The notes: a model not told the origin generated them from the letters alone. A stretch of DNA of 64,000 bases from JBOFGK01 sp051649085 (GCA_051649085.1 JBOFGK010000058.1:1-64000); one strand, 5' to 3'. Shown: positions 18,555-27,856, counted from the first letter of the stretch. Program-made: numbers and translations.

Positions 18555-19164
18555 ATTTTCTCCCCATAATATTATTTATTTTTCCTGCTTCTAAATATAT
18601 TTTACTACATTGTTCAGTAAATTCATTATCCAGAATGTCATGATGTGTGAAAATGATTATTGATCCAGCTTTAGCCAATTCTAACAGCTTGTTACAGATT
18701 TTTTTTTGGACATTCGTATCTAAGTGAGAAAATGCTTCATCAATTATTATTATGTCCCAAACATCAACAGTATATAAAAGTGAAAAACCAACTTTCATAT
18801 TTGTTCCAGTCGAACAATTTAAACTTAAATCATTAAAGTCTTTATTTTCAATGTCTAACTCTACTCCAAAATCAATTTCTGGCTGCTTTTTTTTAAATAT
18901 TGTATATATGTATTCAATGTTTTCTTGAATTGTAAGCCATTTTTCACAAACCTCACACTCAGGAATGAACAATAAATTGTTGTGATTTGAACTAAGTTGT
19001 CCGTTCGTAAATTTTTCTGCACCGATTAAACATCTAACGAATGTACTCTTCCCTGTTCCATTTGCCCCATTTAACCAATAGATGTTTCCACGTTCAAATT
19101 CAAATGAAATATCATCTAAAATTAATTTTCCATCATATTCTTTAGTACAATTTTCTATTTTCAT
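18547..19164 (-). CDS. ABC-type ATPase with a degenerate signature motif
   Basis: A 205-residue ATP-binding subunit. Walker A GANGTGKST lies near residue 34 and Walker B IIIIDEAFSHLD near 139. Where the LSGGQ signature should be it has NCSTGTNMKVGFSLL, so the canonical signature is lost. The H-loop histidine (FTHHD) is kept. The protein is short, in the style of ATPases of small bacteriocin-immunity or ABC-2 exporters. It lies between two membrane-protein genes. Confidence 0.8.
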   Translation of the reverse strand: MKIENCTKEYDGKLILDDISFEFERGNIYWLNGANGTGKSTFVRCLIGAEKFTNGQLSSNHNNLLFIPECEVCEKWLTIQENIEYIYTIFKKKQPEIDFGVELDIENKDFNDLSLNCSTGTNMKVGFSLLYTVDVWDIIIIDEAFSHLDTNVQKKICNKLLELAKAGSIIIFTHHDILDNEFTEQCSKIYLEAGKINNIMGRKYG

Positions 19165-19174
19165 ATATTTCCTT

Positions 19175-19288
19175 TCATGTAATCAAGCCTTCAATCAAAG
19201 CGGCAATTAAAATCAATAGCAGTGAGAGCAGATACATCTTTTTAAAAGATTGAATCACATTTATAAATTTAATGGTTTGTTTAACCAA
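19175..19288 (-). pseudogene. Possible remnant of an ABC exporter membrane domain
   Basis: A 37-codon frame from a TTG (or 26 codons from the internal GTG at 19255) to TGA, lying between two genes of the ABC cluster. It encodes a basic amphipathic stretch followed by KKMYLLSLLLILIAALIEGLI. This reads like the first transmembrane helix of an ABC exporter, and then stops. No ribosome-binding site precedes the TTG or GTG. It could be a decayed fragment left by replacement of the permease, or a small translated membrane peptide. Confidence 0.35.
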
Positions 19289-19314
19289 AAATTAAGTTAA
19301 TTGCGGATAAACTC

Positions 19315-20577
19315 TCATTCGTCCTCAATTTTTAAGAAGTCATTCTGCTCATTTTTCGGTATAAATAATTTTTCAAATGGTACAATATATACAACAATTA
19401 ATATCAATAAATCAATTAAGAAAACTAGAAAAAAGCTTATTCCATTTTTAGCAGAGAAAAAGTTAATCGATGTGATTCCAATCAATACATATACTTGGAT
19501 TAATGTAAAAATAAAGTTTGGTTTATAGATCATTCTTTTTTCAATTGTTTGAAAAAAAAGTTTTGAATCTTTTATATTCAGTATTCCGATAATTAATGCT
19601 ACTATAACGAAATTCAACATCCCATTTATTCCTTCTTTAGTAAGGGAAACGAAAAGCGCTGCAATAAATAATCCAAATATGTCTAGTTTTATTTCTCTAA
19701 ATTCATTAGAGAGATAAATTTTTTTCCAAAGACTTACTTTTTGTGTATTTAAAAAGACATTTTTCAAATATGTTCTTTTATAATCCAATTGGCTTTTTTC
19801 AAGCGATAATTGCAATTTTGCAGTCGAGAAAAGAACAACAAAAAAAGAAGCAAATTCTATTCCGAAATTCCACCAAAGAAATAATAGAATTACCCACTCT
19901 ACTATGTATTCAGAAAATTCTGATTTTTTCTTGCGGAAAAAAAACTTTAGCATTAAGGGACTTTTGTAGAGAATTTTTTTTTGTCCATCAGTTTTCTTCA
20001 TAAGCTTTAGAAAGAGTCCCTTTAAATCAGTAATATTGAAAACTATATTAGCTAATACAATTGGTAGCATAATGTCAATTCTTTCTATATATACTGCTAA
20101 AGACATCAATAAAAGCAATACAAAATGCAAAATTTTCTTCCCTTTTGCTGAAATTCTCATCATCATTAAATTTTGCTGGAACATAATTGCCGCAAGTAAT
20201 ATTAGCCATTTATTTTCAGTTAAAGAAAAGAAAAAGGTAAAAAGAACAAGTATTATATAAAGGAAATATAATGGATTTTTCTTCAAAAATGTAATGATTA
20301 AATAAAATTTCTTATTTTCAGCATTCAAAAAGAAAAGACTTTTTTTCATTTCAAATTCCTTTTTAATTATCTCAATATTGTATTGTGTGAATGAATAGAA
20401 AAACATATTTAAAATAATATATAGTTCTATTGCATTCAAAATTTTAATCGTAAAAATAGAAATAGCACTTGTTACAATTAACAAAACAAATAAAATTAAC
20501 ATGCTTATAAAATCAAAAAAATTTTTTTCTTGTATGAATTTTTGCTGTCTAAACCAAATTAAATTAATATATTTCAT
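19315..20577 (-). CDS. Large uncharacterised membrane protein, probable ABC permease
   Basis: I recognise no named family. The 420 residues are strongly hydrophobic with roughly ten membrane segments and basic loops rich in Phe, Ile and Lys. It is the first gene after a strong promoter, followed by an ATPase and a second membrane protein, so a permease role is likely by context. A+T content and Lys/Asn/Ile use appear higher than in the neighbouring biosynthetic genes, which may reflect transfer. Confidence 0.6.
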   Translation of the reverse strand: MKYINLIWFRQQKFIQEKNFFDFISMLILFVLLIVTSAISIFTIKILNAIELYIILNMFFYSFTQYNIEIIKKEFEMKKSLFFLNAENKKFYLIITFLKKNPLYFLYIILVLFTFFFSLTENKWLILLAAIMFQQNLMMMRISAKGKKILHFVLLLLMSLAVYIERIDIMLPIVLANIVFNITDLKGLFLKLMKKTDGQKKILYKSPLMLKFFFRKKKSEFSEYIVEWVILLFLWWNFGIEFASFFVVLFSTAKLQLSLEKSQLDYKRTYLKNVFLNTQKVSLWKKIYLSNEFREIKLDIFGLFIAALFVSLTKEGINGMLNFVIVALIIGILNIKDSKLFFQTIEKRMIYKPNFIFTLIQVYVLIGITSINFFSAKNGISFFLVFLIDLLILIVVYIVPFEKLFIPKNEQNDFLKIEDE

Positions 20578-20631
20578 ATTATCCTTTATAAATTATCTTT
20601 TCATTCCCGTTCCTCTTATGAGGTTTAATTA

Positions 20632-20645
20632 GTTATTTAAATAAC
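20632..20645. promoter_or_regulatory. Perfect 14-bp palindrome in the ABC cluster leader
   Basis: GTTATTTAAATAAC lies about 20-34 bases downstream of the -10, just inside the predicted transcript. The position suits a repressor operator. No regulator gene is adjacent, so this is inference. Confidence 0.35.
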
Positions 20646-20665
20646 AATTACCGATTGATAAGTAT

Positions 20666-20694
20666 AGTATAACATATTTTCAGTTCGATGTCAA
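20666..20694 (-). promoter_or_regulatory. Sigma-A promoter of the uncharacterised ABC cluster
   Basis: Minus-strand TTGACA (20689-20694), 17-base spacer, TATACT (20666-20671), extended by TGT. The predicted leader is about 80 nt. Confidence 0.82.
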
Positions 20695-20733
20695 CATTTA
20701 CATTTTTATAGTTTTTTAAAGACAAATAAAACA

Positions 20734-20760
20734 TCCATCCGCTTTTCGGATGGACTTTTT
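20734..20760. terminator. Intrinsic terminator after the M78-type peptidase gene
   Basis: TCCATCCG / CGGATGGA forms an 8-bp stem with a 5-nt loop (20734-20754). T-rich tracts follow on the plus side (CTTTTT) and, more weakly, on the minus side (TGTTTTATTT). By gene direction it ends the gltX-MFS-peptidase transcript. Confidence 0.75.
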
Positions 20761-20821
20761 AATTTATCGATGTTTTGATCTATGTAAATTTGAGATTTTA
20801 ACATCACGATTTGATTCGCTA

Positions 20822-21376
20822 CTATAAATAATTAATAATCGTTTGAAAACTTACTAAAATCTGGTGAATAATTAGTTTACTTCGCTGTTCTGAGAGTGCC
20901 ATATTTTGAATATAGTTTTTCGCATAATCATCAATCGGCATTTTTCGACTGATTGAAGCACGACTTAAATCGTCCGTACAAATTCTTTTCACAATCATTT
21001 TCGCAACCGTATCAGCTACTACTTCTTTTTGTTTAGCAGTTAAGGTCTTAGACTCTAAGTGATTATTGATTAAATGGGTTATTTCATGACTCATTGTATA
21101 AATTTTACTTACATCATCATCTGCGGATTCAATTCTAATCTCATCTTGATAATCACTTCTGGTATAATCAGTATACTTTCGACGCAGATGCCCATTCTTC
21201 TTACAATTTTTTCGTAAGTATTTAAAATCACAATTGAACCTTGTCAGTAATGGTAAAGTTGATTTAAGAAATTCTTCCCAACTAACTACCTGAATAAAGG
21301 AAGTACTTGCAATTAAATTATCAATTGCAAGTAATATTTCTGTTTGATTTTTACTTTTTTTTCGATTATTAAACAT
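20822..21376 (-). CDS. Putative zinc metallopeptidase (M78/ImmA-IrrE-like)
   Basis: A 184-residue protein with HEITH at residues 97-101 followed by KEVVADTVAKM near 117-126. This HExxH...ExxAD spacing resembles the M78 (ImmA/IrrE, DUF955) peptidases that cleave transcriptional repressors. No helix-turn-helix domain or partner repressor gene lies beside it. It follows the MFS gene by 24 bases and probably shares its transcript. Function beyond a likely zinc peptidase is unknown. Confidence 0.6.
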   Translation of the reverse strand: MFNNRKKSKNQTEILLAIDNLIASTSFIQVVSWEEFLKSTLPLLTRFNCDFKYLRKNCKKNGHLRRKYTDYTRSDYQDEIRIESADDDVSKIYTMSHEITHLINNHLESKTLTAKQKEVVADTVAKMIVKRICTDDLSRASISRKMPIDDYAKNYIQNMALSEQRSKLIIHQILVSFQTIINYL

Positions 21377-21400
21377 TTTTTTCCTTATTCAATTTTTAAA

Positions 21401-22540
21401 TTAAGCTTCCTTTTTTTGAGCAATAATCATAATACAGAAAATAATACCGAATACAATACCTACTGTAATAAAAGGATAGTAAGGATTAAGTGATGTTAAT
21501 AATCCAGAAAAGAACGATCCTAAAATGTAACCTAATGCACTTACTGCAGACAGTATTCCTAGTACTTCTCCTTGTTCTCTACGGCTTTTGTTCAAAACAT
21601 ATGCTTGGTAGATTGGTAGGAACATTGAAAAACCAATCAATATTATAAACATTCCTACGATTTGAATTAATCCAGTTGTTGCCAAAAAGAAGATTACTCC
21701 ACTAATCCCAATAAGTGAGATTATACGGTACGAATTGAAAAAATCAAAGCGTTTATTTAAAAATACAATAATTTTAAAATTTGCTAAAAACATAACTAAT
21801 GAGAGCATTGAACTTAAATAACTCATTTGATTTGTTTGAAATCCTAAATTTGATTGGGCATATGGGGGAATTGATGCAAAGAAAAGATTAGTAATCAAAC
21901 CAAACAATAACATTGCAATTACTGAATAAGCGATTTTCTCTGTTTGGAAAAATTTAATCATATCTTTGAACGAAGATTTTTTATTTTGACTGTCTTGATG
22001 TTGATTCTCGATTAAAAAAGATCCAAGAATTGCTAAGATTAATAAACCAACTACTTGGACAATAAATGAGTAGCTATAATTATTTCTACCAATTATTCCA
22101 CTTGTTAACTGACCAAAAACTCCACCAATTGCTGCACAGGCAGCGATATATCCAAACACTTTAGCTTTTGTTTCTTTCGTTGTAAGTGAATTAGCAGATA
22201 CTGCTACTCCAATAATCCAGGCACTATTGGCAATTCCTGCAAGAATTCTAGCACCTTCCATTATAAATACGTTATTAGCAAGTCCAAAGATCATTTGTGC
22301 AAATGCATATCCACATAGTCCTAATAACATATATTTCTTATTTCCTTTTTGATCAATTAATCTACCCCAAAATGGTGCTGATAAAAACATTCCAATATTC
22401 ATAAACATTAAAAAATAGCCAAAATAAAATTGTTCAATATTTTTATCGACAAGCATTGAAGGTGTGACAGGGTGTACATAATTAAATAAGGCTAGGACTA
22501 AAAATTGAAATCCTAATAGTATTTTCAGTTGTTTACTCAT
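21401..22540 (-). CDS. MFS transporter
   Basis: A 379-residue major facilitator with about 12 membrane segments. The A-motif-like loop FWGRLIDQKGNKKYML lies between helices 2 and 3, and QGEVLGILSAVSALGYILGS lies in the second half. The class is drug/multidrug efflux of the TetA or Bmr type, but the substrate is not evident. The frame opens at 22579, inside gltX; I chose the ATG at 22540 because GGAG lies six bases upstream and the start then falls 25 bases after the gltX stop. Confidence 0.85.
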   Translation of the reverse strand: MSKQLKILLGFQFLVLALFNYVHPVTPSMLVDKNIEQFYFGYFLMFMNIGMFLSAPFWGRLIDQKGNKKYMLLGLCGYAFAQMIFGLANNVFIMEGARILAGIANSAWIIGVAVSANSLTTKETKAKVFGYIAACAAIGGVFGQLTSGIIGRNNYSYSFIVQVVGLLILAILGSFLIENQHQDSQNKKSSFKDMIKFFQTEKIAYSVIAMLLFGLITNLFFASIPPYAQSNLGFQTNQMSYLSSMLSLVMFLANFKIIVFLNKRFDFFNSYRIISLIGISGVIFFLATTGLIQIVGMFIILIGFSMFLPIYQAYVLNKSRREQGEVLGILSAVSALGYILGSFFSGLLTSLNPYYPFITVGIVFGIIFCIMIIAQKKEA

Positions 22541-22565
22541 TATATCTCCGTTTTGTTTCTTGCTT

Positions 22566-24029
22566 TTATTTATAAGCATTCAAACAAATTTCTATATTCA
22601 TTAATACTTTTTCTTTTCCTAATAAACTAATTGATGTTGTTAAATCAGGTCCATGCATTTGCATTGTTGCAGCGATTCTTACTGGCATAAATAATAACTT
22701 TCCTTTTACTTCATTTTCTATTTGAATTTCTTTAATAATTGCTTTCAATGTTTCTACTGACACGTTGTCACTTTGACTAATTTTTTGTTTAAATGCTTCA
22801 ATTGTTGCATAACAATTATTGTCTTTAATAAACTCAATTGCTTCTTTTTCAATCTCAGTACTTTCACTGAAAAATAATTGAGATACTTCAACAATTTCTT
22901 GACCAAAATTTATTCCATCTTTATAAAGTAATGCCACTGCATTTAAAAACTCAATATCTTTAGTTGGATACGAAGTTTGTAAAAATGGTAAAATGAATTC
23001 TAAATAAGTTGTTTCTTCCATTTTCTTTAAATATTGAGAATTAATCCAGTTAAGTTTAGCCGTATCAAACATTGCCGGCGATTTAGATAGTCTTTCTTCT
23101 GTAAATTCTTTAAATAATTCTGCTTGAGTAAAAATTTCTTGAGTTCCAACTGGTGACCAACCTAAAAGTGAAATGAAATTAAATAAAGCTTCTGGAACAT
23201 AACCTAATTTTAAGTAATCTTCAATAAATTGGACAACATCTGTATCACGTTTTGATAGTTTTTTCCCACTTGCATTCACAATTAAAGTCATATGACCGAA
23301 AATTGGTGCATCAACTCCCATAGCTTCGTAAATCATTAATTGCTTTGGCGTATTTGAAATATGGTCTTCTCCACGTAAAACATGTGAGATTTCCATTTGA
23401 TGATCATCGACAACAACTGCAAAGTTATATGTCGGAATCCCATTTTGCTTGATGATATTGAAATCACCCGAAACATCATTACTATTGAATTTAATTAAGC
23501 CTTTAACAATATCATTCCATTCATAAGTTTTATTTGGTTGGACTTTGTATCTAATGCTAAACGGTTTATTTTGAGCTAAATTTTCAGCAATTGTCTCAGC
23601 ACTTAAATGACGACACTTTCCATTATATTTAGGAATTTGTCCATTTTCTTTTTGACGAACTGCTTCTGCTTCTAATTCTTCAGCCGTACAAAAACAACGA
23701 TAAGCATTTTCTTCTTCAATTAATTTATTAGAAATTTCCGTATAAATACCTTGAGCATGACGTTCTAATTGACTGTATGGACCAAATTCACCACCGACAT
23801 CAATTGATTCATCCCAAGAAATTCCCATTTTTTGTAAATTGTCCAATTGCGATTTTTCTCCGCCCTCAATATTACGTTCAATATCTGTATCTTCAATTCT
23901 AATGATGAATTTTCCATCATAATGTCGTGCAAATAAGTAATTGAATAAAGCCGTTCGAGCATTACCAATATGTAAATATCCGGTCGGACTTGGTGCATAC
24001 CTTACTCTTACTGGTCTATTTTTGTTCAT
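22566..24029 (-). CDS. gltX: Glutamate--tRNA ligase
   Basis: Class I aminoacyl-tRNA synthetase that charges tRNA-Glu (and in many Bacillota also tRNA-Gln). The 487 residues carry the HIGH motif as SPTGYLHIGNART near residue 12 and KMSKS as GKKLSKRD near 250. A C-x-C...C-x-H-type element (CFCTAEELE...KCRHLS) near 110-138 resembles the zinc site. No GatCAB genes are in the window, so use for tRNA-Gln cannot be judged here. Confidence 0.96.
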   Translation of the reverse strand: MNKNRPVRVRYAPSPTGYLHIGNARTALFNYLFARHYDGKFIIRIEDTDIERNIEGGEKSQLDNLQKMGISWDESIDVGGEFGPYSQLERHAQGIYTEISNKLIEEENAYRCFCTAEELEAEAVRQKENGQIPKYNGKCRHLSAETIAENLAQNKPFSIRYKVQPNKTYEWNDIVKGLIKFNSNDVSGDFNIIKQNGIPTYNFAVVVDDHQMEISHVLRGEDHISNTPKQLMIYEAMGVDAPIFGHMTLIVNASGKKLSKRDTDVVQFIEDYLKLGYVPEALFNFISLLGWSPVGTQEIFTQAELFKEFTEERLSKSPAMFDTAKLNWINSQYLKKMEETTYLEFILPFLQTSYPTKDIEFLNAVALLYKDGINFGQEIVEVSQLFFSESTEIEKEAIEFIKDNNCYATIEAFKQKISQSDNVSVETLKAIIKEIQIENEVKGKLLFMPVRIAATMQMHGPDLTTSISLLGKEKVLMNIEICLNAYK

Positions 24030-24071
24030 TTTTCTCCTTTAATATACATTTTTAGTTTGATTGTTGTTTGT

Positions 24072-24722
24072 TTATAGTAGATAAAAAGCAATTGATATAA
24101 AGTGACATATCGCTGCGGCAAAGACAAATAAATGCCAAATGAAATGATGATATTTAAATTTAGAGACCGCATAAATTATTGCTCCAATTGTATAAATTAC
24201 ACCACCAGCTATTAAATAAAACATTGCTTCATAACTAAGTGCTTCCTTTAACGCACCGAATTCAAAAATAACTAGCCAACCCATTGCTACATAGACTATC
24301 GTTCCGATCTTTTTAAAACGCTCAATGAAAAAAACTTTTAAAGTTATTCCCAAAATAGTTAACAGTACCATTACAACTAAAATCAAATAAGCCGTGCTCG
24401 ATCCTAGTGCCACCACAGTATATGGAACGTATGTTCCAGTAATTAAAATGAATATTGCACTGTGATCAAGTCGTTTAAAAATACTTCTAGTCATATCATG
24501 GAAAATACTATGATAAAGTGTTGACATCAAAAACATTGTAATCAGACTAGTTCCGTAAATTGCATATGCAACAACATCAACAGCATTACCGTTTACTGAT
24601 GCAGTGTACACAAGGTAAATTAGACCGATATAAGCAAAAATAGCTCCAATACCATGACTTACTCCATTGGCTATATCTTCTGATACTGTGTAACGGTATA
24701 ATTTTTCTTTACTTAATTTCAT
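24072..24722 (-). CDS. Hemolysin III family membrane protein (YqfA/PAQR-like)
   Basis: A 216-residue integral membrane protein with seven predicted helices. The family histidine motifs are visible in TLYHSIFHDM near residue 78, KRLDHSAIFILITGTYVPY near 94 and FKYHHFIWHLFVF near 190. Members are related to the PAQR superfamily; despite the name, bacterial function is unresolved and may involve membrane fluidity. Start chosen at 24722 because AGGAG lies four bases upstream; the frame extends to 24755 without a site. Confidence 0.9.
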   Translation of the reverse strand: MKLSKEKLYRYTVSEDIANGVSHGIGAIFAYIGLIYLVYTASVNGNAVDVVAYAIYGTSLITMFLMSTLYHSIFHDMTRSIFKRLDHSAIFILITGTYVPYTVVALGSSTAYLILVVMVLLTILGITLKVFFIERFKKIGTIVYVAMGWLVIFEFGALKEALSYEAMFYLIAGGVIYTIGAIIYAVSKFKYHHFIWHLFVFAAAICHFISIAFYLL

Positions 24723-24800
24723 TTTTCTCCTAGTTGCTTTTTTATAGTTTATCAATCTCTTGTAGTTTGTTCTTCTATATTATACGCGAAAAAAGTATTT

Positions 24801-25838
24801 TTATTCTGTCCATGCATTTTCTTCTGAAATTTTTAAATGTTCTTCATATGTTTTTGAATATAAAACTTCTCCGGTATCTTGTTTTGCAAAGAAAAATAAA
24901 TAATCGTTTTTGTCATAATTTTTAGAAAAATCAAGTGTTTTTGCTCCAACTGTAGAAATTGGACCTGGTGGTAAACCTGCATACTTGTATGTATTAAATG
25001 GTGAATCAACTTCTAAGTCTTTAAAAGTTACAATAGTTTTAGTTACACCTAATGCATATAGTACGGTAATATCTGATTGAATTGGCATTGGTGGATTAGC
25101 ATTTAAACGATTCATGAAAACACCAGCAATTTTCGGTGTATCAACATCATGAAGTGTTTCACGTTGAACAATCGAAGTAAAAGTTAGAAATTCATGTAAT
25201 GAATTGAATTGTTCTTTATCGTATCCATCTACCATTGTTGACATTGTATCTAACATTTTTCTTGTTACTGTATCGATTGTATCTGCTTCTGTTATTTGAT
25301 ATGTTGCACTTCCAAAATAACCTTCAAGTGGGCAAATTAATTCTGGATTTAATATCTCATCGGTAAGAAATGTATAATCCTGCATATATTTTGTTAAATT
25401 TGCTTTATCTTTCCAAAAAGCTAAAATTTCCTGCTCCGAAGTCCCTTTAATTTTTTTTGCCATTGTAGCAGCAATTTCTTTAGAGGTCATTCCTTCATAG
25501 ATTACAAGTTTGGATGCATCATCTTCATAATTGGACACTGGATTATTAATAATTTCGATTATTTCTTGATTAGACATCCCAGCTTTTAAAAGATATGTAT
25601 TTGCATAAAAACTAATATTTTGCGCAATCATTTCTTTGTACAGTTGATTAGCACTAGCAACAATTCCATTTTTTTCTAATTCAGTTGCAATAGCTAATCC
25701 ATCTTTTTCAGGTGTTACAGTTAATGCGAATTCTGTACCTTCTTTTACTTTACCTTGCTGTGAAAGAAAGTAGGCACCACCAGCTGCAGTTACACTAATT
25801 ATAAGTAGAACAATTAATATTTTTCTAATTTTTGTCAT
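24801..25838 (-). CDS. mltG: Endolytic murein transglycosylase MltG
   Basis: Membrane-anchored enzyme that cleaves nascent peptidoglycan strands and sets glycan length. The 345 residues start with one membrane helix (about 6-25), then a LysM-like region and the YceG catalytic domain. The active-site glutamate is in TSIVQRET near residue 225, and PMPIQSDITVLYALG follows. The ATG at 25838 has GGAG seven bases upstream and overlaps xseB by 14 bases, which favours it over the TTG at 25844. Confidence 0.94.
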   Translation of the reverse strand: MTKIRKILIVLLIISVTAAGGAYFLSQQGKVKEGTEFALTVTPEKDGLAIATELEKNGIVASANQLYKEMIAQNISFYANTYLLKAGMSNQEIIEIINNPVSNYEDDASKLVIYEGMTSKEIAATMAKKIKGTSEQEILAFWKDKANLTKYMQDYTFLTDEILNPELICPLEGYFGSATYQITEADTIDTVTRKMLDTMSTMVDGYDKEQFNSLHEFLTFTSIVQRETLHDVDTPKIAGVFMNRLNANPPMPIQSDITVLYALGVTKTIVTFKDLEVDSPFNTYKYAGLPPGPISTVGAKTLDFSKNYDKNDYLFFFAKQDTGEVLYSKTYEEHLKISEENAWTE

Positions 25839-26052
25839 TTTCAAACTCCTTTACCTCACCTGTTTCTTCTAAAATATAGTTTACTTCTTTTGAAGCGTTG
25901 GTCAACTTTGTTTGACATAATTCATGTAACATAATACTTTTTTTAAATAATTCAATTGCATCATCAAGTGGTAAGTCATCTGCTTGTAGTTTTTTCATAA
26001 TGACCTCTAGTTCATTAAAAGCTTCTTCAAATGTTAACTCAAGTTTCTCCAT
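25825..26052 (-). CDS. xseB: Exodeoxyribonuclease VII small subunit
   Basis: A 75-residue helical protein that joins XseA to form exonuclease VII, a single-strand DNA exonuclease in repair. LTFEEAFNELEVIMKKLQADDLPLDDAIELF is the family pattern, with a helical hairpin throughout. The ATG at 26052 has AAAGGAG seven bases upstream and overlaps the end of xseA; the frame itself opens 30 bases earlier. Confidence 0.93.
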   Translation of the reverse strand: MEKLELTFEEAFNELEVIMKKLQADDLPLDDAIELFKKSIMLHELCQTKLTNASKEVNYILEETGEVKEFENDKN

Positions 26053-27409
26053 CAGTTTTCTCCTTTGTATTGATTTTTTCAACTATAGCTGTAAGCACTC
26101 CATCACTTACTTCAACAGCGATTTTTTCATTCAGGCTCACTTGGGAAATCGACTTAATAATTTCTCCATTTTGATTAGTTGTTGCACTATATCCTCGCAT
26201 GAGAATTGTTAATGGATTCAGTTCATTGAAATAATTTCGACTGTTTAGTAATTGTTGTTCCTTTTGTTTTAAGTGATTTTCAATTAAAAATTTTTGATTT
26301 TTAACTATCTCAGACAACTTTAGTTGTTTACTTGCTAATTGGTTATTTAAAAACATACTACGATTATTAAGAATTATATTAAGTCTTTGTTCGTAAAAAG
26401 TTAGACGATTACAGATGTTCTTTTGTTCACTTACAAGCTGATTTGACATTTGATCCATTTTTATTTGAAATTGAATTAATGGAGTTTTTAAATAATTGTT
26501 TTCTCGATATAGCTTTAAAAAATCATATTTTCGTTGGATCTTTGTCTCAATTTGTTGTAGACAAAAATGCTTGTTTTTCTTAAGAATTTCTTTAAGTTCT
26601 TCAATATCAGGAGTTGCAAGGACTGCTGCTGCAGTTGGTGTCTCAGCTCGCACATCAGCAACAAAATCCGCAAGAGTTGTATCTGTTTCATGACCAACGG
26701 CTGAAATAATTGGAATTTTTGAGTTGAAAATTGCTTGTACAACTATTTCTTCATTAAACGGCCATAAATCTTCAATACTTCCTCCACCACGTCCGACAAT
26801 TAAAACATCAATTTGTTCTAGTAAATTAGCACGTTCAATTTGTTTAGCAATATTAGCAGCCGCATTACCACCTTGAACAAGTGCTGGAATAATTAATAGT
26901 TTAGCGATTGGGTAACGACGTTTTAAGGTTGATAAAATATCACGAATTGCAGCTCCAGTTGGTGATGTTACAATTCCAATCGTTTGAGGATAAAGCGGAA
27001 TTTTTTGTTTATGCTCACTTGAAAAATATCCATTTTGGGCTAACTCTTTCTTTAATTTCAAAAATTGTTGATACAAGTTTCCTTGACCAACTTCAGTAAT
27101 GCTGTAGACATTAATATTATATTGTCCAGCTTTTGTATATACATAAATTGAACCATCTAATTCTACTTGCTGTCCATCAATTAATTTAAAACTTAATTTT
27201 TTTGCATATGTCTGAAACATCATACAATTGATTGTTGCATTTGCATCTTTAAGGGCAAAATAAATATTTCCATTTGTATGATATTTTAGATTCGATATTT
27301 CTCCAACAAGTCGAAAGCGCTTTAAATATCTATCTGCTTCAAGAAGTTGTTTTAAATATTCATTGATTGCGCTAGGTGTTAGCGCGGGTAACTTACTGTC
27401 TTTGACCAT
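26039..27409 (-). CDS. xseA: Exodeoxyribonuclease VII large subunit
   Basis: Catalytic subunit of exonuclease VII. The 456 residues show the N-terminal OB-fold (FRLVGEISNLKYHTNGNIYFALKD, about 30-60), then the nuclease domain with GIVTSPTGAAIRDIL near 145, GRGGGSIEDLWPFNEE near 225 and SAVGHETDTTLADFVADVRAETPTAAA near 255. Long coiled-coil arms occupy 280-400. The start overlaps nusB; no clear ribosome-binding site exists, so coupling is likely, and the GTG at 27418 remains possible. Confidence 0.95.
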   Translation of the reverse strand: MVKDSKLPALTPSAINEYLKQLLEADRYLKRFRLVGEISNLKYHTNGNIYFALKDANATINCMMFQTYAKKLSFKLIDGQQVELDGSIYVYTKAGQYNINVYSITEVGQGNLYQQFLKLKKELAQNGYFSSEHKQKIPLYPQTIGIVTSPTGAAIRDILSTLKRRYPIAKLLIIPALVQGGNAAANIAKQIERANLLEQIDVLIVGRGGGSIEDLWPFNEEIVVQAIFNSKIPIISAVGHETDTTLADFVADVRAETPTAAAVLATPDIEELKEILKKNKHFCLQQIETKIQRKYDFLKLYRENNYLKTPLIQFQIKMDQMSNQLVSEQKNICNRLTFYEQRLNIILNNRSMFLNNQLASKQLKLSEIVKNQKFLIENHLKQKEQQLLNSRNYFNELNPLTILMRGYSATTNQNGEIIKSISQVSLNEKIAVEVSDGVLTAIVEKINTKEKTDGET

Positions 27410-27797
27410 GAAGCTCACGACTTACATTATCTAGGACAAAATTAATAAAGTTTTTTGATTTGTAATCAGTATATTTATTAGCAAAATTAAGCGCTTCATT
27501 TACAATAATTTGTGCTGGTGTATCAGTAAATTTCAATTCATAAATTGCTGTACGAAGTATTGCTAAATTGACATAATTCATTTCTTCAAATGACCACTTT
27601 TTTAAGTGTGGTTTAATTAAACTATCAATTTGATCAAGATTAGCTAATACTTCATCAATCATCATGTTGGCTAACTTATCAGGACGTTCTGATTGGTCAT
27701 AATGACATAGTTCAATTTTCAACCGATTTCCAACTGAATATGTATAAAGTTGTCTAATCACTCTTTCTCTTGCATAACTTTTAGCATGTCTTTTCAA
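27393..27797 (-). CDS. nusB: Transcription antitermination factor NusB
   Basis: A 134-residue all-helical RNA-binding protein that acts with NusE in rRNA antitermination. The N-terminal arginine-rich motif AKSYARERVIRQLYTYSVGN and the C-terminal IVNEALNFANKYTDYKSKNFINFVLDNV match the family. It lies in the usual efp-asp23-nusB-xse order of Bacillota. Confidence 0.94.
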   Translation of the reverse strand: MKRHAKSYARERVIRQLYTYSVGNRLKIELCHYDQSERPDKLANMMIDEVLANLDQIDSLIKPHLKKWSFEEMNYVNLAILRTAIYELKFTDTPAQIIVNEALNFANKYTDYKSKNFINFVLDNVSRELHGQRQ

Positions 27798-27828
27798 TTT
27801 TTCTCCTACTCAAATAGATAATTCATGA

Positions 27829-27856
27829 AAATAATAGTCATTAATGACTATTATTT
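27829..27856. terminator. Perfect hairpin between the Asp23-like gene and nusB
   Basis: AAATAATAGTCA / TGACTATTATTT forms a 12-bp stem with a TTAA loop that overlaps the stop codon of the upstream gene. Only a weak T-run (ATTATTTTC) follows on the minus strand, so it may be a partial terminator or an mRNA processing/stability element within the operon. Confidence 0.4.
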
